The position numbers and the translations under genes were made by a program. From NCBI RefSeq assembly GCF_934617235.1, contig NZ_CAKTTZ010000066.1, positions 1-8,183 on the forward strand: a stretch of 8,183 nt of DNA, in the 5' to 3' direction. Below, piece by piece: positions 1 through 5,899 of the stretch; the first letter of the stretch is position 1; each line of letters starts with the position of its first letter. Origin of the DNA: an uncultured Ellagibacter sp. Lineage in GTDB: Bacteria; Actinomycetota; Coriobacteriia; Coriobacteriales; Eggerthellaceae. Below the pieces are notes generated by a model, which made no database searches, had not been told where the DNA came from, and saw nothing but the letters and a program-made list of their open reading frames with translations.

Positions 1-716
1 ATCATGATCCACATCGGGAAGCCGCTTGAATCAGGCGTCGAGCTGCCGAAGGACAAAGCGACGCCGAGCATGGCGATGGACATGAACTTCTGGCCGTCTT
101 GGGCGCCGTGCAAAAACGACAGCGCGATGGCGCACAGGTCCTGAATAACGATGAACAGGCGATTCGCATAGATACGGTTCACGCTGCGGAAGAGCGCCTC
201 GATTGCCTTGGTGAATACCCAACCCAGGATAAAGCCAGCGACCAGGGAGAACACCATGCCGTAGATGACCTTCGCCCATTCCGCGGGAACCACACCCGCC
301 CAGCCATTGAGCGCGATGGCGCCACCGGTGATGCCTGCGATAAGCGAGTGGGACTTCGAGCATGGAATGCCGAATATCCAGCAGATGACACCCCACGCGA
401 TTGCACCTATCATAGCTGCGACCAGGGCTAAGAGCGCCGCATTCGTATCTCCCGAGAAGTCGACCATCCCAAACATCGTCTTCGCGACGGCGGTGGAGAT
501 AAACGTCATGCCGACCAGACCGACAAAATTGAACACGGCCGCGAGCGCAATCGCGGTATTCGGCTTGAGGCAGCGGGTGGAGACGACCGTCGCGATGGCG
601 TTCGGCGCGTCGGTGGCACCGGAAACGGCGGTCACACCGATAACGAGGATTAAAATCACGAAGAGGATGGGCTGAGCCATCGCTTGGGTGAGAAAATCTA
701 CGAACGTAAGCGCCAC
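1..716 (-). CDS. PiT-family inorganic phosphate transporter, N-terminal part (truncated by window edge)
   Basis: Integral membrane importer of inorganic phosphate, normally driven by proton or sodium symport. 238 codons are visible; the C-terminal half lies beyond the left edge. Family marks seen: a first signature SGATDAPNAIAT at about residues 32-43 (the PiT GxxDxxNA motif), SKSHSLIAG at 120-128 (the usual S-x-SH-x-L-x-G), and HGAQDGQKFMSIAMLG at 203-218, the second inverted copy of the signature. Hydrophobic segments lie near 16-34, 55-75, 93-116, 125-140 and 152-168. The GTG at 714-716 is chosen as start because an in-frame TAG lies two codons upstream and a GGGG stretch sits at a workable distance. 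The alternative is ATG at 678-680, which has no visible ribosome binding site and would cut off the N-terminal helix. The gene diverges from the riboflavin operon. Family assignment is firm; whether it carries phosphate or a related anion (e.g. sulfate) is inferred from the family. Confidence 0.93.
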   Translation of the reverse strand, partial: MALTFVDFLTQAMAQPILFVILILVIGVTAVSGATDAPNAIATVVSTRCLKPNTAIALAAVFNFVGLVGMTFISTAVAKTMFGMVDFSGDTNAALLALVAAMIGAIAWGVICWIFGIPCSKSHSLIAGITGGAIALNGWAGVVPAEWAKVIYGMVFSLVAGFILGWVFTKAIEALFRSVNRIYANRLFIVIQDLCAIALSFLHGAQDGQKFMSIAMLGVALSFGSSTPDSSGFPMWIM

Positions 717-738
717 GTGCTACCCCGTCTATGTTGTT

Positions 739-758
739 GAACACCCTTTCGGGAGTTC
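739..758 (-). other. GNRA-tetraloop hairpin in the phosphate transporter leader
   Basis: On the minus strand the sequence GAACTCCC-GAAA-GGGTGTTC can fold into an 8-pair stem with one T-T mismatch and a GAAA loop. It lies between the candidate promoter and the GTG start, about 22 nt upstream of the start. No T tract follows, so it is not an intrinsic terminator. It might stabilise the leader or affect translation; that role is only a guess. Confidence 0.35.
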
Positions 759-810
759 GTGTTCGGCCCACGCGGATCGAGCACGAGATGCATTGGCTCA
801 TGCTGACCGC

Positions 811-840
811 ATTTTACACAGCCTTAACAATGTAGAGCAA
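811..840 (-). promoter_or_regulatory. candidate sigma-70-type promoter for the phosphate transporter
   Basis: Read on the minus strand, TTGCTC (835-840) and TAAAAT (811-816) are separated by 18 nt. Transcription would start near 804 and give a leader of roughly 90 nt before the GTG start. The -10 is good and the -35 is fair. No Pho-box-like repeat was recognised next to it. Confidence 0.45.
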
Positions 841-1250
841 ACCGAGGGTTGCAAGGCGGCAATATCGGCAATGTGCATAAATCCCCCCGACGGCGGAAAC
901 TCGCAGGCAACCCTCAACGCCGAGAAGCACAGGGAGCGGCAGAAGCGCGCCTTTGACGCTCAGGGCGGGGAGACCTGCCAGGAATGGGGCATTCTTCATC
1001 ATTTTCGGGACAATGAGCCACGCCGGCAAAAAGCCTCCGATAGTGAACGTTTTTCTGACCTGGGATTATTCTATTACTCGATGCGCTGCTCCTCGAAAAA
1101 GCATGGGGAAAGCGGCGCCGCTTGATGAATACCGCCTTTTTTTTGGCAGGTCTTGGGGGTACAAATAGCTCGTGCGAGGGCACGCAGCAGCAACGCTCTT
1201 ATGTATTGCCGAAGGCCTTCTAACTTGAAAAATATGCGAAAAGACCCCGT

Positions 1251-1273
1251 TTCTGTGCAGTTACTGCACAGAA
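1251..1273. repeat. 23-bp near-perfect palindrome (operator-like or hairpin)
   Basis: TTCTGTGCAGT at 1251-1261 and its exact reverse complement ACTGCACAGAA at 1263-1273 flank a single central T. The length, about two helical turns, suits a dimeric DNA-binding protein. As RNA it would form a 10-pair stem with a UUA loop. No T tract follows directly on either strand, so a terminator is unlikely. It does not match the LexA, DtxR or BirA consensus sequences I know. A weak plus-strand promoter-like pair (TTGCCG at 1206-1211, A/T-rich segment near 1229-1235) lies just upstream, but no gene follows closely. Confidence 0.7.
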
Positions 1274-1362
1274 GAACAGAATCGGCGGGTGCGGCGTGTG
1301 GGTTGGGGGCATCACGCCGCAGAGCCGCCTCGGGGTGTTCGTCATCTCGCACGGCCTTGCGT

Positions 1363-1388
1363 TTGTCGCTCTTGTGCGGTCTCGCGCT
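1363..1388 (+). repeat. imperfect direct repeat, copy 1
   Basis: This 26-nt unit matches the one starting at 1440 at 23 of 26 positions. The shared blocks are TTGTCGCTCTT, then GCGGTCTCG, then GCT; the differences are GT versus TC and C versus T. The offset between copies is 77 nt, not a multiple of three, which argues against a repeated protein segment. Similarity extends weakly upstream (CACG...CTTGC before each copy). Confidence 0.6.
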
Positions 1389-1439
1389 GTCCGCTATCGC
1401 ATGCTCGCGCGCTATGCCAACGCCACGAAAGCTTGCTCA

Positions 1440-1465
1440 TTGTCGCTCTTTCGCGGTCTCGTGCT
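1440..1465 (+). repeat. imperfect direct repeat, copy 2
   Basis: Second copy of the unit at 1363. Its TGTCGCTC core (1441-1448) also has an exact inverted partner GAGCGACA at 1547-1554, so the 114-nt block 1441-1554 is bounded by 8-nt inverted repeats. The origin is unknown; it may be an interspersed repeat or part of a folded RNA. Confidence 0.55.
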
Positions 1466-1677
1466 TCGACTCCCTAAAGATACTCGATGCATGTTTCCCA
1501 CACGTTTCATCTGGGTTAAGCCTGGACTCAGGCGCAATCTTTCTCCGAGCGACACTCTCCGGCACGCGGGCTTTCCTTAAACTCTCCCATCTCGCAAGAC
1601 GGCAGGCCACGCACACGCAAGCCATCAGGCCAAAACGCCCCTTCGCCTTCCCTTTCCAAAAACTTCTTGATCAGAGG

Positions 1678-1706
1678 TTGAAGCCTGAAGCTTTCGCGCA
1701 TACAAT
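1678..1706 (+). promoter_or_regulatory. sigma-70-type promoter of the riboflavin uptake operon
   Basis: TTGAAG at 1678-1683 and TACAAT at 1701-1706 are separated by exactly 17 nt. Both hexamers are close to consensus. Transcription is expected to start around 1712-1714, just upstream of the RFN aptamer. This is the best promoter in the window. Confidence 0.8.
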
Positions 1707-1719
1707 ACGGGCTAGATGA

Positions 1720-1892
1720 ATTCTGTTTCAGGGCGGGGTGAGATTCCCCACTGGCGGTAACCAGAAGGCAGCATGTCAAGCTGGAAGTCCGCGACCCGAG
1801 CAGATGAGGTGCCCACCGCGCTTCGTTCGCTTGGCTGATCCGGTGAGAATCCGGGACCAACGGTTACAGTCCGGATGGAAGAGGCAGAGAAT
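1720..1892 (+). ncRNA. FMN riboswitch (RFN element)
   Basis: Aptamer that binds flavin mononucleotide and controls the downstream riboflavin transporter genes. The conserved RFN blocks occur in order: AGGGCGGGGTG (1730-1740), a GGGG/CCCC helix (1735-1738 with 1746-1749), a CTGG/CCAG helix (1751-1754 with 1761-1764), GTCCGCGACCC (1787-1797), a CCGG/CCGG helix with GTGAGAAT between its arms (1840-1843 with 1851-1854), and the closing GACCAACGGTTACAGTCCGGATGGAAGAG (1855-1883, given here as the family's 3' block). The variable arm is a 6-pair stem, CCGAGC (1796-1801) with GCTTGG (1829-1834). The closing P1 helix can be drawn as 1721-1729 with 1881-1889, nine pairs including three G-U. It sits between a strong promoter and a terminator, which indicates control by transcription termination when FMN is bound. 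Confidence 0.97.
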
Positions 1893-1897
1893 CGCAG

Positions 1898-1922
1898 CGC
1901 GCCGCGGCAATTGCCGGGCGTG
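1898..1922 (+). other. hairpin between riboswitch aptamer and terminator
   Basis: CGCC (1900-1903) and CGGC (1905-1908) can pair with GCCG (1913-1916) and GGCG (1917-1920) around an AATT loop, leaving G1904 bulged. It is part of the expression platform. Its 3' side, CGGGC at 1915-1919, could alternatively pair with GCCCG at 1943-1947 in the terminator. Confidence 0.5.
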
Positions 1923-1938
1923 TCGTTGATGCGTATTC

Positions 1939-1980
1939 GCGGGCCCGTATGCAAAGGAATTCATACGGGCCCGCTTTTTT
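1939..1980 (+). terminator. riboswitch-controlled intrinsic terminator
   Basis: GCGGGCCCGTATG (1939-1951) and CATACGGGCCCGC (1962-1974) form a perfect 13-pair stem with a 10-nt loop, followed by six T (1975-1980). It lies 46 nt downstream of the RFN element and 54 nt upstream of the ribU start. The expected role is to stop transcription when FMN occupies the aptamer. Confidence 0.93.
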
Positions 1981-2034
1981 GTGCAGGGTGAGAAGCGGAC
2001 CCGCAGAAACCCACCTTGCGAAAAGGAGGCTGTC

Positions 2035-2628
2035 ATGTCAGCCACACAAGCAACCAAGCAGGTCGAACTTAAGAACACGAACCGCTGGAGCACGCGCCAG
2101 CTCGTCACCATGGCACTCATGTGCGCCATCGCCGCGCTGTTCTCCTTCATCCAGATTCCCCTTCTGCCGGCCGCGCCCTTCCTCACCTATGACCCCTCGC
2201 TTATGCCCGCGATGGTCTGCGGCTTCGCCTTCGGCCCGGGCGCAGGTTTCGTCGTCGGTGCGATCGCGGCGGTGATTCACGGCCTTATCCTGGGCGAATG
2301 GGTTGGCTCGCTCATGAACATCTGCGCGACGCTGTTCTTCGTCGTTCCCGCGGCGCTCATCTACAAGAAGATGCACACCCTGAAAGGCGCTGTTCTCGGC
2401 CTCATCGTGGGCGTTGTGTGCGCGACCGCAGGCGCCATCATCACGAACCTCACGATCGGCGTGGCGTTCTGGTACGGCAGCACTGACGTCATCATGCCGC
2501 TTCTGCTTCCCGCCGTCGTGCCCTTCAACCTGATCAAAACCGTGCTGAACTCGCTTCTGACGCTTATCGTGTACAAGGCGATCTCGAACCTCATCACCCC
2601 GAAGAAAAACCAGGTGAAAGGCCGCTAA
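2035..2628 (+). CDS. ribU: riboflavin ECF transporter S component RibU
   Basis: Membrane substrate-binding subunit of an energy-coupling-factor importer for riboflavin. 197 residues, a normal size for the family, with about six hydrophobic segments (roughly 22-45, 57-80, 82-96, 97-111, 117-147 and 152-185). Seen: ALMCAIAALF at 27-36 in helix 1, with the small-residue AxxxA spacing that S components use to contact EcfT, and LTYDPSLMPAM at 50-60, matching the RibU Asp-x-Ser-x-x-Pro-Ala pattern. The start is ATG 2035 because AAGGAGG lies at 2023-2029; an in-frame GTG at 1981 is inside the terminator's T-tract edge and has no such site. The FMN riboswitch directly upstream fixes the substrate as riboflavin with good confidence. 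The gene is followed after only 3 nt by the fused ATPase gene. Confidence 0.95.
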   Translation: MSATQATKQVELKNTNRWSTRQLVTMALMCAIAALFSFIQIPLLPAAPFLTYDPSLMPAMVCGFAFGPGAGFVVGAIAAVIHGLILGEWVGSLMNICATLFFVVPAALIYKKMHTLKGAVLGLIVGVVCATAGAIITNLTIGVAFWYGSTDVIMPLLLPAVVPFNLIKTVLNSLLTLIVYKAISNLITPKKNQVKGR

Positions 2629-2631
2629 ACC

Positions 2632-4581
2632 ATGACTGGGAAGCCTCTGCCCGAAGAACCCGCCGAAAACTCCGTCCCCGCGTCCGCCGAGGCGCCCATC
2701 ATCTGCGTGCGCGACGTCTCGTTCACCTACGACGGCGAGGCGTTCGCGCTCTCGGGCGCAAGCGTGCAGATCGAGCGCGGCGAGTTCGTGTGCATCCTCG
2801 GCGGCAACGGATCGGGGAAATCGACGCTCGCGAAGCATTTGAACGCGCTGCTCGTTCCCGATAAGGGGCGGGTGGAGGTTTGCGGCATGGACACCTCCGA
2901 GCGCCAGCACACCTACGCGATTCGTCAGAACGCCGGCATGGTATTTCAGAACCCGGATGACCAGCTGGTCGCCTCCCTTGTGGAAGACGACGTAGCCTTC
3001 GGGCCCGAAAACCTCGGCGTTCCCACCGCTGAGCTGCGGCAGCGCGTAACGCAACGCCTTGAAGACGTCGGCCTTTCGGGGTTTGAGAAGCACGAGACGC
3101 ACGCGCTTTCCGGCGGGCAGAAGCAGCGCGTCGCCATCGCAGGCGCCCTTGCGATGAACCCGGAAATCCTCATCTTGGACGAGGCCTCCGCGATGCTCGA
3201 CCCCCGCGGACGCAAAGGGCTTATACGCGTCGTGCGCTCGCTCAACGACCAAGGCATGACCGTCATCATGATCACCCACTTCATGGAGGAAGCAGCCCTC
3301 GCCGACCGCGTCATCGTGCTCGATGAGGGGAAGGTGGCGCGAGTCGGCACGCCGCAGGAAGTGCTCGTCGACGTCGATGCACTTTCCGCCCTCAACCTGG
3401 AGGTTCCCTTCGCAGCCGAGCTTTCCCAGGCGCTGCGCCGGGCCGGGGTGCTCGTTGCCGCCGCCGTGACCGAAGAGGAGCTTGCGGAAAGCGTGTTTTC
3501 CCTGTTCATCCCACGCGCGGCGAAAGCTTGCGGCGGCGAGGGAGAAGGCGCCGAGCCCTGGAGCACGGGCGACGAGGTGGCATCCCAGGACTCGCCCGCG
3601 GAAGAGGCGGCGTGCGAGGGCGCGGCGGAAGGCACGGAAACTTCCGCACCTTCCACCGCGCCCGCGGGCGGCGATGCGCTTATCCAGCTTGAGGGCGTGT
3701 CGTTCACCTACGACGCCGCCGAGGCCCGCCGCCAACGCAAAGCCGGCAAAACACCAGCCCCCAAGCAGGCCAAATGGGGAAATTCCCCCGAGGCGCTCTG
3801 GGCGCTCGACAACGTTACCCTCGAAGTGCGCAAAGGCGAGTTCTTGGGCATCGCCGGCCATACCGGCTCGGGCAAGTCCACCCTCATCCAGCACATGAAC
3901 GGCATCCTGCACCCCACAAACGGCCGCGTCGTCGCCTTCGGGCGCGATGTCGCGGAGAAGGGTGCTGCCAACGACGTGCGCGGGCGCGTCGGCGTGGTGT
4001 TCCAGTACCCCGAGAACCAGCTCTTCGCGGCGACCGTGGCGGAAGACGTCGCCTTCGGGCCGCGCAACCTGGGCCTTTCGGAGGAAGAGGTCTCCGCGCG
4101 GGTCGAGCGCTCCCTGCGCACCGTAGGGCTTGACCCTGAGGAGATCGCCGCACGCAGCCCCTTCGAGCTCTCGGGCGGCCAACAGCGCCGCGTGGCGTTT
4201 GCGGGCGTGCTCGCCATGGAGCCTGAGGTGCTCGTGCTCGACGAGCCCGCCGCAGGGCTCGACCCCAAGGCGCGCAAATCGTTCCTCGACATGGTGTCCC
4301 ACCTGCACGAAGAGGGGCTCACCGTGGTGATGGTGTCCCACAATATGGACGACCTCGCGAATCTCTGCGACCGTGTTGCGGTCATGAGCGAGGGAAAGCT
4401 CCTCATGGAGGGAACGCCTGCCAAGGTATTCTCTCGCGCCGACGAGCTGACTGCCGTTGGGCTTGCGACAACCTCGCCCGAGCATTTCGCGAACCTTCTG
4501 CGCGAAGGCGGGCTTGCCGTACCGCACGAGGAGCTTGCCACCGAAGACTCGATCGTCTCCTATCTGCGAGGTCTCTTATGA
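2632..4581 (+). CDS. ecfA: fused EcfA1-EcfA2 energy-coupling-factor transporter ATPase
   Basis: Cytoplasmic ATPase powering ECF import. 649 residues, about twice a single EcfA, because two ABC domains are joined. Domain 1 (about 22-255): Walker A GGNGSGKST 57-65, Q-loop Gln106, signature LSGGQ 159-163, Walker B ILILDE ending at Glu184, switch His216; its DEASAMLDP is EcfA1-like. Domain 2 (about 349-600): Walker A GHTGSGKST 409-417, Gln458, LSGGQ 513-517, Walker B VLVLDE ending at Glu538, His570; its DEPAAGLDP is EcfA2-like. Both sites keep all catalytic residues. An acidic Ala/Glu-rich linker (about 297-347) joins them, and domain 2 has a basic insertion (about 362-386) before its Walker A. 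The ATG at 2632 starts 3 nt after ribU, with AGGTGAAAGG (2612-2621) as a possible ribosome binding site. The stop overlaps the ecfT start. Confidence 0.96.
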   Translation: MTGKPLPEEPAENSVPASAEAPIICVRDVSFTYDGEAFALSGASVQIERGEFVCILGGNGSGKSTLAKHLNALLVPDKGRVEVCGMDTSERQHTYAIRQNAGMVFQNPDDQLVASLVEDDVAFGPENLGVPTAELRQRVTQRLEDVGLSGFEKHETHALSGGQKQRVAIAGALAMNPEILILDEASAMLDPRGRKGLIRVVRSLNDQGMTVIMITHFMEEAALADRVIVLDEGKVARVGTPQEVLVDVDALSALNLEVPFAAELSQALRRAGVLVAAAVTEEELAESVFSLFIPRAAKACGGEGEGAEPWSTGDEVASQDSPAEEAACEGAAEGTETSAPSTAPAGGDALIQLEGVSFTYDAAEARRQRKAGKTPAPKQAKWGNSPEALWALDNVTLEVRKGEFLGIAGHTGSGKSTLIQHMNGILHPTNGRVVAFGRDVAEKGAANDVRGRVGVVFQYPENQLFAATVAEDVAFGPRNLGLSEEEVSARVERSLRTVGLDPEEIAARSPFELSGGQQRRVAFAGVLAMEPEVLVLDEPAAGLDPKARKSFLDMVSHLHEEGLTVVMVSHNMDDLANLCDRVAVMSEGKLLMEGTPAKVFSRADELTAVGLATTSPEHFANLLREGGLAVPHEELATEDSIVSYLRGLL

Positions 4582-5378
4582 TGCGCGGATTTTCTTTCGG
4601 AAGCTATGTGCCTGGCACAAGCCCCGTTCACAAGCTCGACGCGCGCGCGAAGCTTTTGCTTGGGTGCGCGTTCATCGTGATCACCCTGAACGCGAGGTCC
4701 TTTCTTGCGCTTATTCCCGTGGCGCTGTTCGTGGTGGGAGCCTACGCCCTCGCCCGCATTCCCGCAAGGAAGGCTTTGCTCTCGCTCGCGCCGCTCATGT
4801 TTATCGTTGTGATCGCATCGATCATGAACCTGTTCGTCGTGCAGGGAGGGCCCGTCTATTTCGAATGGGCGTTCATCCGCATAAGCGAACAGGGCGTGCT
4901 CACCTGCTTGCTCATCGCCTGCCGGCTCGTGCTCATGATGGCGGGAATGAGCCTCGTCACGCTGACCACGATGACGCTCGACTTGACGGAGGCCTTCGAG
5001 CGGCTGCTCTCCCCCTTCGCGCGCTTCGGCGTGCCGGCGCACGAGATCGGCATGATCATGGGCATCGCCCTGCGCTTCATGCCGCAGTTCGCAACCGAGT
5101 TCTCGAGCATTCGCGAAGCACAGCTCGCACGCGGCGCGGGGCTCAAGACCAGCCCCGTACGTGGCGTGCAGATGCTCTCGTCGCTCATGACTCCCTTGTT
5201 CACCAGCGTTTTCCGCCACGCCGAGACACTTTCGGCGGCCATGGAGGCGCGCTGCTACCACGGCAAGGAGGGGCGCACGAGGCTCCATCCGTTAAGCTTC
5301 GCCCCTCGCGACGGCGTCGCCTGCGGGCTCGTCGCCGTCCTTCTGGCCTGTGTGATCGCGGTGAACATCCTGCTGTAA
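4578..5378 (+). CDS. ecfT: energy-coupling factor transporter transmembrane protein EcfT
   Basis: Membrane scaffold that links the two ATPase domains to the S component. 266 residues, typical for EcfT. It starts with HKLDARAKLL (18-27), the usual family opening, and has hydrophobic segments near 26-60, 67-88, 106-130 and 245-265. The two cytoplasmic coupling-helix motifs that insert into the ATPases are ARG at 184-186 and ARC at 224-226 (within AMEARCYHG); the second has Cys where Gly is common. The ATG at 4578 overlaps the ecfA stop as ATGA, with GAGG at 4568-4571 six bases upstream; an ATG immediately following at 4581 is an equally possible start. The overlap suggests translational coupling. 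EcfT could also serve other S components encoded elsewhere, as group II ECF systems do, but the linkage with ribU favours a dedicated module. Confidence 0.95.
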   Translation: MMRGFSFGSYVPGTSPVHKLDARAKLLLGCAFIVITLNARSFLALIPVALFVVGAYALARIPARKALLSLAPLMFIVVIASIMNLFVVQGGPVYFEWAFIRISEQGVLTCLLIACRLVLMMAGMSLVTLTTMTLDLTEAFERLLSPFARFGVPAHEIGMIMGIALRFMPQFATEFSSIREAQLARGAGLKTSPVRGVQMLSSLMTPLFTSVFRHAETLSAAMEARCYHGKEGRTRLHPLSFAPRDGVACGLVAVLLACVIAVNILL

Positions 5379-5450
5379 GGCTGTCGGAGCGAATTAGCAT
5401 TCCTCCCCGCAGATTATTTCGCACCCTACTGTTTAAGGAAAGGAACCCTC

Positions 5451-5861
5451 ATGACCGGAAACGAGAAGATCCTGCAGTACTTAAGCGCCGTGCCCGCGTG
5501 GTATCTCGCCACGAGCGTGGACGACCAGCCGCACGTGCGTCCCTTCAGCTTCGCCGCCGAGCAGGACGGCAAGATCTGGTTTTGCACCGCGACGACCAAA
5601 GACGTGTGGGACGAGCTCGTCACGAACCCGAAGTTCGAGGCGACGGCATGGTGGCCGGGACACGGTTGGCTCATCCTCCGCGGACGCGCGGGACTCGATG
5701 ACAAGGTCAACGACGACATCCGCTACGCCGGCTTCGCGCATCTGAGCGGGCTGGGCGAAACCTACGACGGACCGAACGACTCCACGCTCACGTTCTTCAG
5801 CGTGGAGGAACCGCAAGCGTGGATCTGCAACCATGAGGAATGGGTTCCCGTAGAACTCTAG
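5451..5861 (+). CDS. pyridoxamine 5'-phosphate oxidase-like FMN-binding protein
   Basis: 136-residue member of the FMN-binding split-barrel superfamily; such proteins bind FMN (some bind heme or F420) and act as small oxidoreductases, but the substrate cannot be told here. Seen: LSAVPAWYLATSVDDQPHVRPF (residues 11-32, split here as the N-terminal strand pair ending in the HVRPF flavin-contact segment), then KIWFCTATTKDVWDEL (40-55), which matches the family's phosphate-binding strand and helix, and NPKFEATAW at 58-66. The ATG at 5451 has AAGGAAAGGA at 5435-5444. It lies 72 nt after ecfT with no hairpin terminator between them, so it may be the last gene of the FMN-riboswitch transcript. That would place a flavin user next to flavin uptake; this is inference. 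It is unlikely to be the true PdxH, being shorter than that enzyme. Confidence 0.88.
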   Translation: MTGNEKILQYLSAVPAWYLATSVDDQPHVRPFSFAAEQDGKIWFCTATTKDVWDELVTNPKFEATAWWPGHGWLILRGRAGLDDKVNDDIRYAGFAHLSGLGETYDGPNDSTLTFFSVEEPQAWICNHEEWVPVEL

Positions 5862-5899
5862 ATGGTTTCGAGCCGCACCCCGCAGGGCCGACGGCCGTT

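Larger units (their letters stand above)
717..1677. other. long intergenic stretch without a recognised gene
   Basis: About 960 nt between the divergent phosphate transporter and riboflavin operon. Every open frame here is short or has a low-complexity composition unlike the neighbours, so I annotate no gene. Contents that can be seen: the candidate promoter at 811-840; a minus-strand 71-codon frame at 814-1029 (TTG start behind a GGAGG, hydrophobic product), of doubtful reality; a 14-nt palindrome AAGCGGCGCCGCTT at 1110-1123 followed by a run of eight T at 1137-1144; a hairpin at 1168-1188 (GCTCGTGC pairing with GCACG-c-AGC around a GAGG loop); a GAAGGCCTTC palindrome at 1211-1220; the 23-bp dyad at 1251-1273; an imperfect direct repeat at 1363-1388 and 1440-1465; and a GCCTG-GACT-CAGGC hairpin at 1520-1533. 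It could be regulatory DNA, an uncharacterised structured RNA or decayed sequence. Confidence 0.6.

Noticed and set aside
31..801. A 256-codon minus-strand frame overlapping the phosphate transporter
   Set aside because: It is in a different frame from the transporter, is Arg-rich without domains, and the neighbouring frame carries all three PiT motifs.
1441..1554. MITE-like mobile element bounded by TGTCGCTC/GAGCGACA
   Set aside because: The inverted repeats are only 8 nt, similarity stops at once beyond them, and no target-site duplication was seen.
717..1677. tRNA or other standard RNA gene in the intergenic region
   Set aside because: No T-arm consensus with a matching acceptor stem was found; TTCGACTCC near 1465 lacks a pairing stem.
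1153..1719. A 188-codon plus-strand frame ending at the riboflavin promoter
   Set aside because: No ribosome binding site and no family features. It runs through the dyad, the repeats and the operon promoter, and its composition looks like noncoding sequence.
2038..4527. An 829-codon open frame on the minus strand across ribU and the ATPase gene
   Set aside because: It is antisense to two clearly conserved genes. The product is His/Arg/Gly/Glu-rich without a recognisable domain, as expected from the reverse complement of high-GC coding DNA.
4457..5701. A 414-codon plus-strand frame across ecfT
   Set aside because: Out-of-frame shadow of ecfT and the PPOX-like gene, with a very Arg-rich product.
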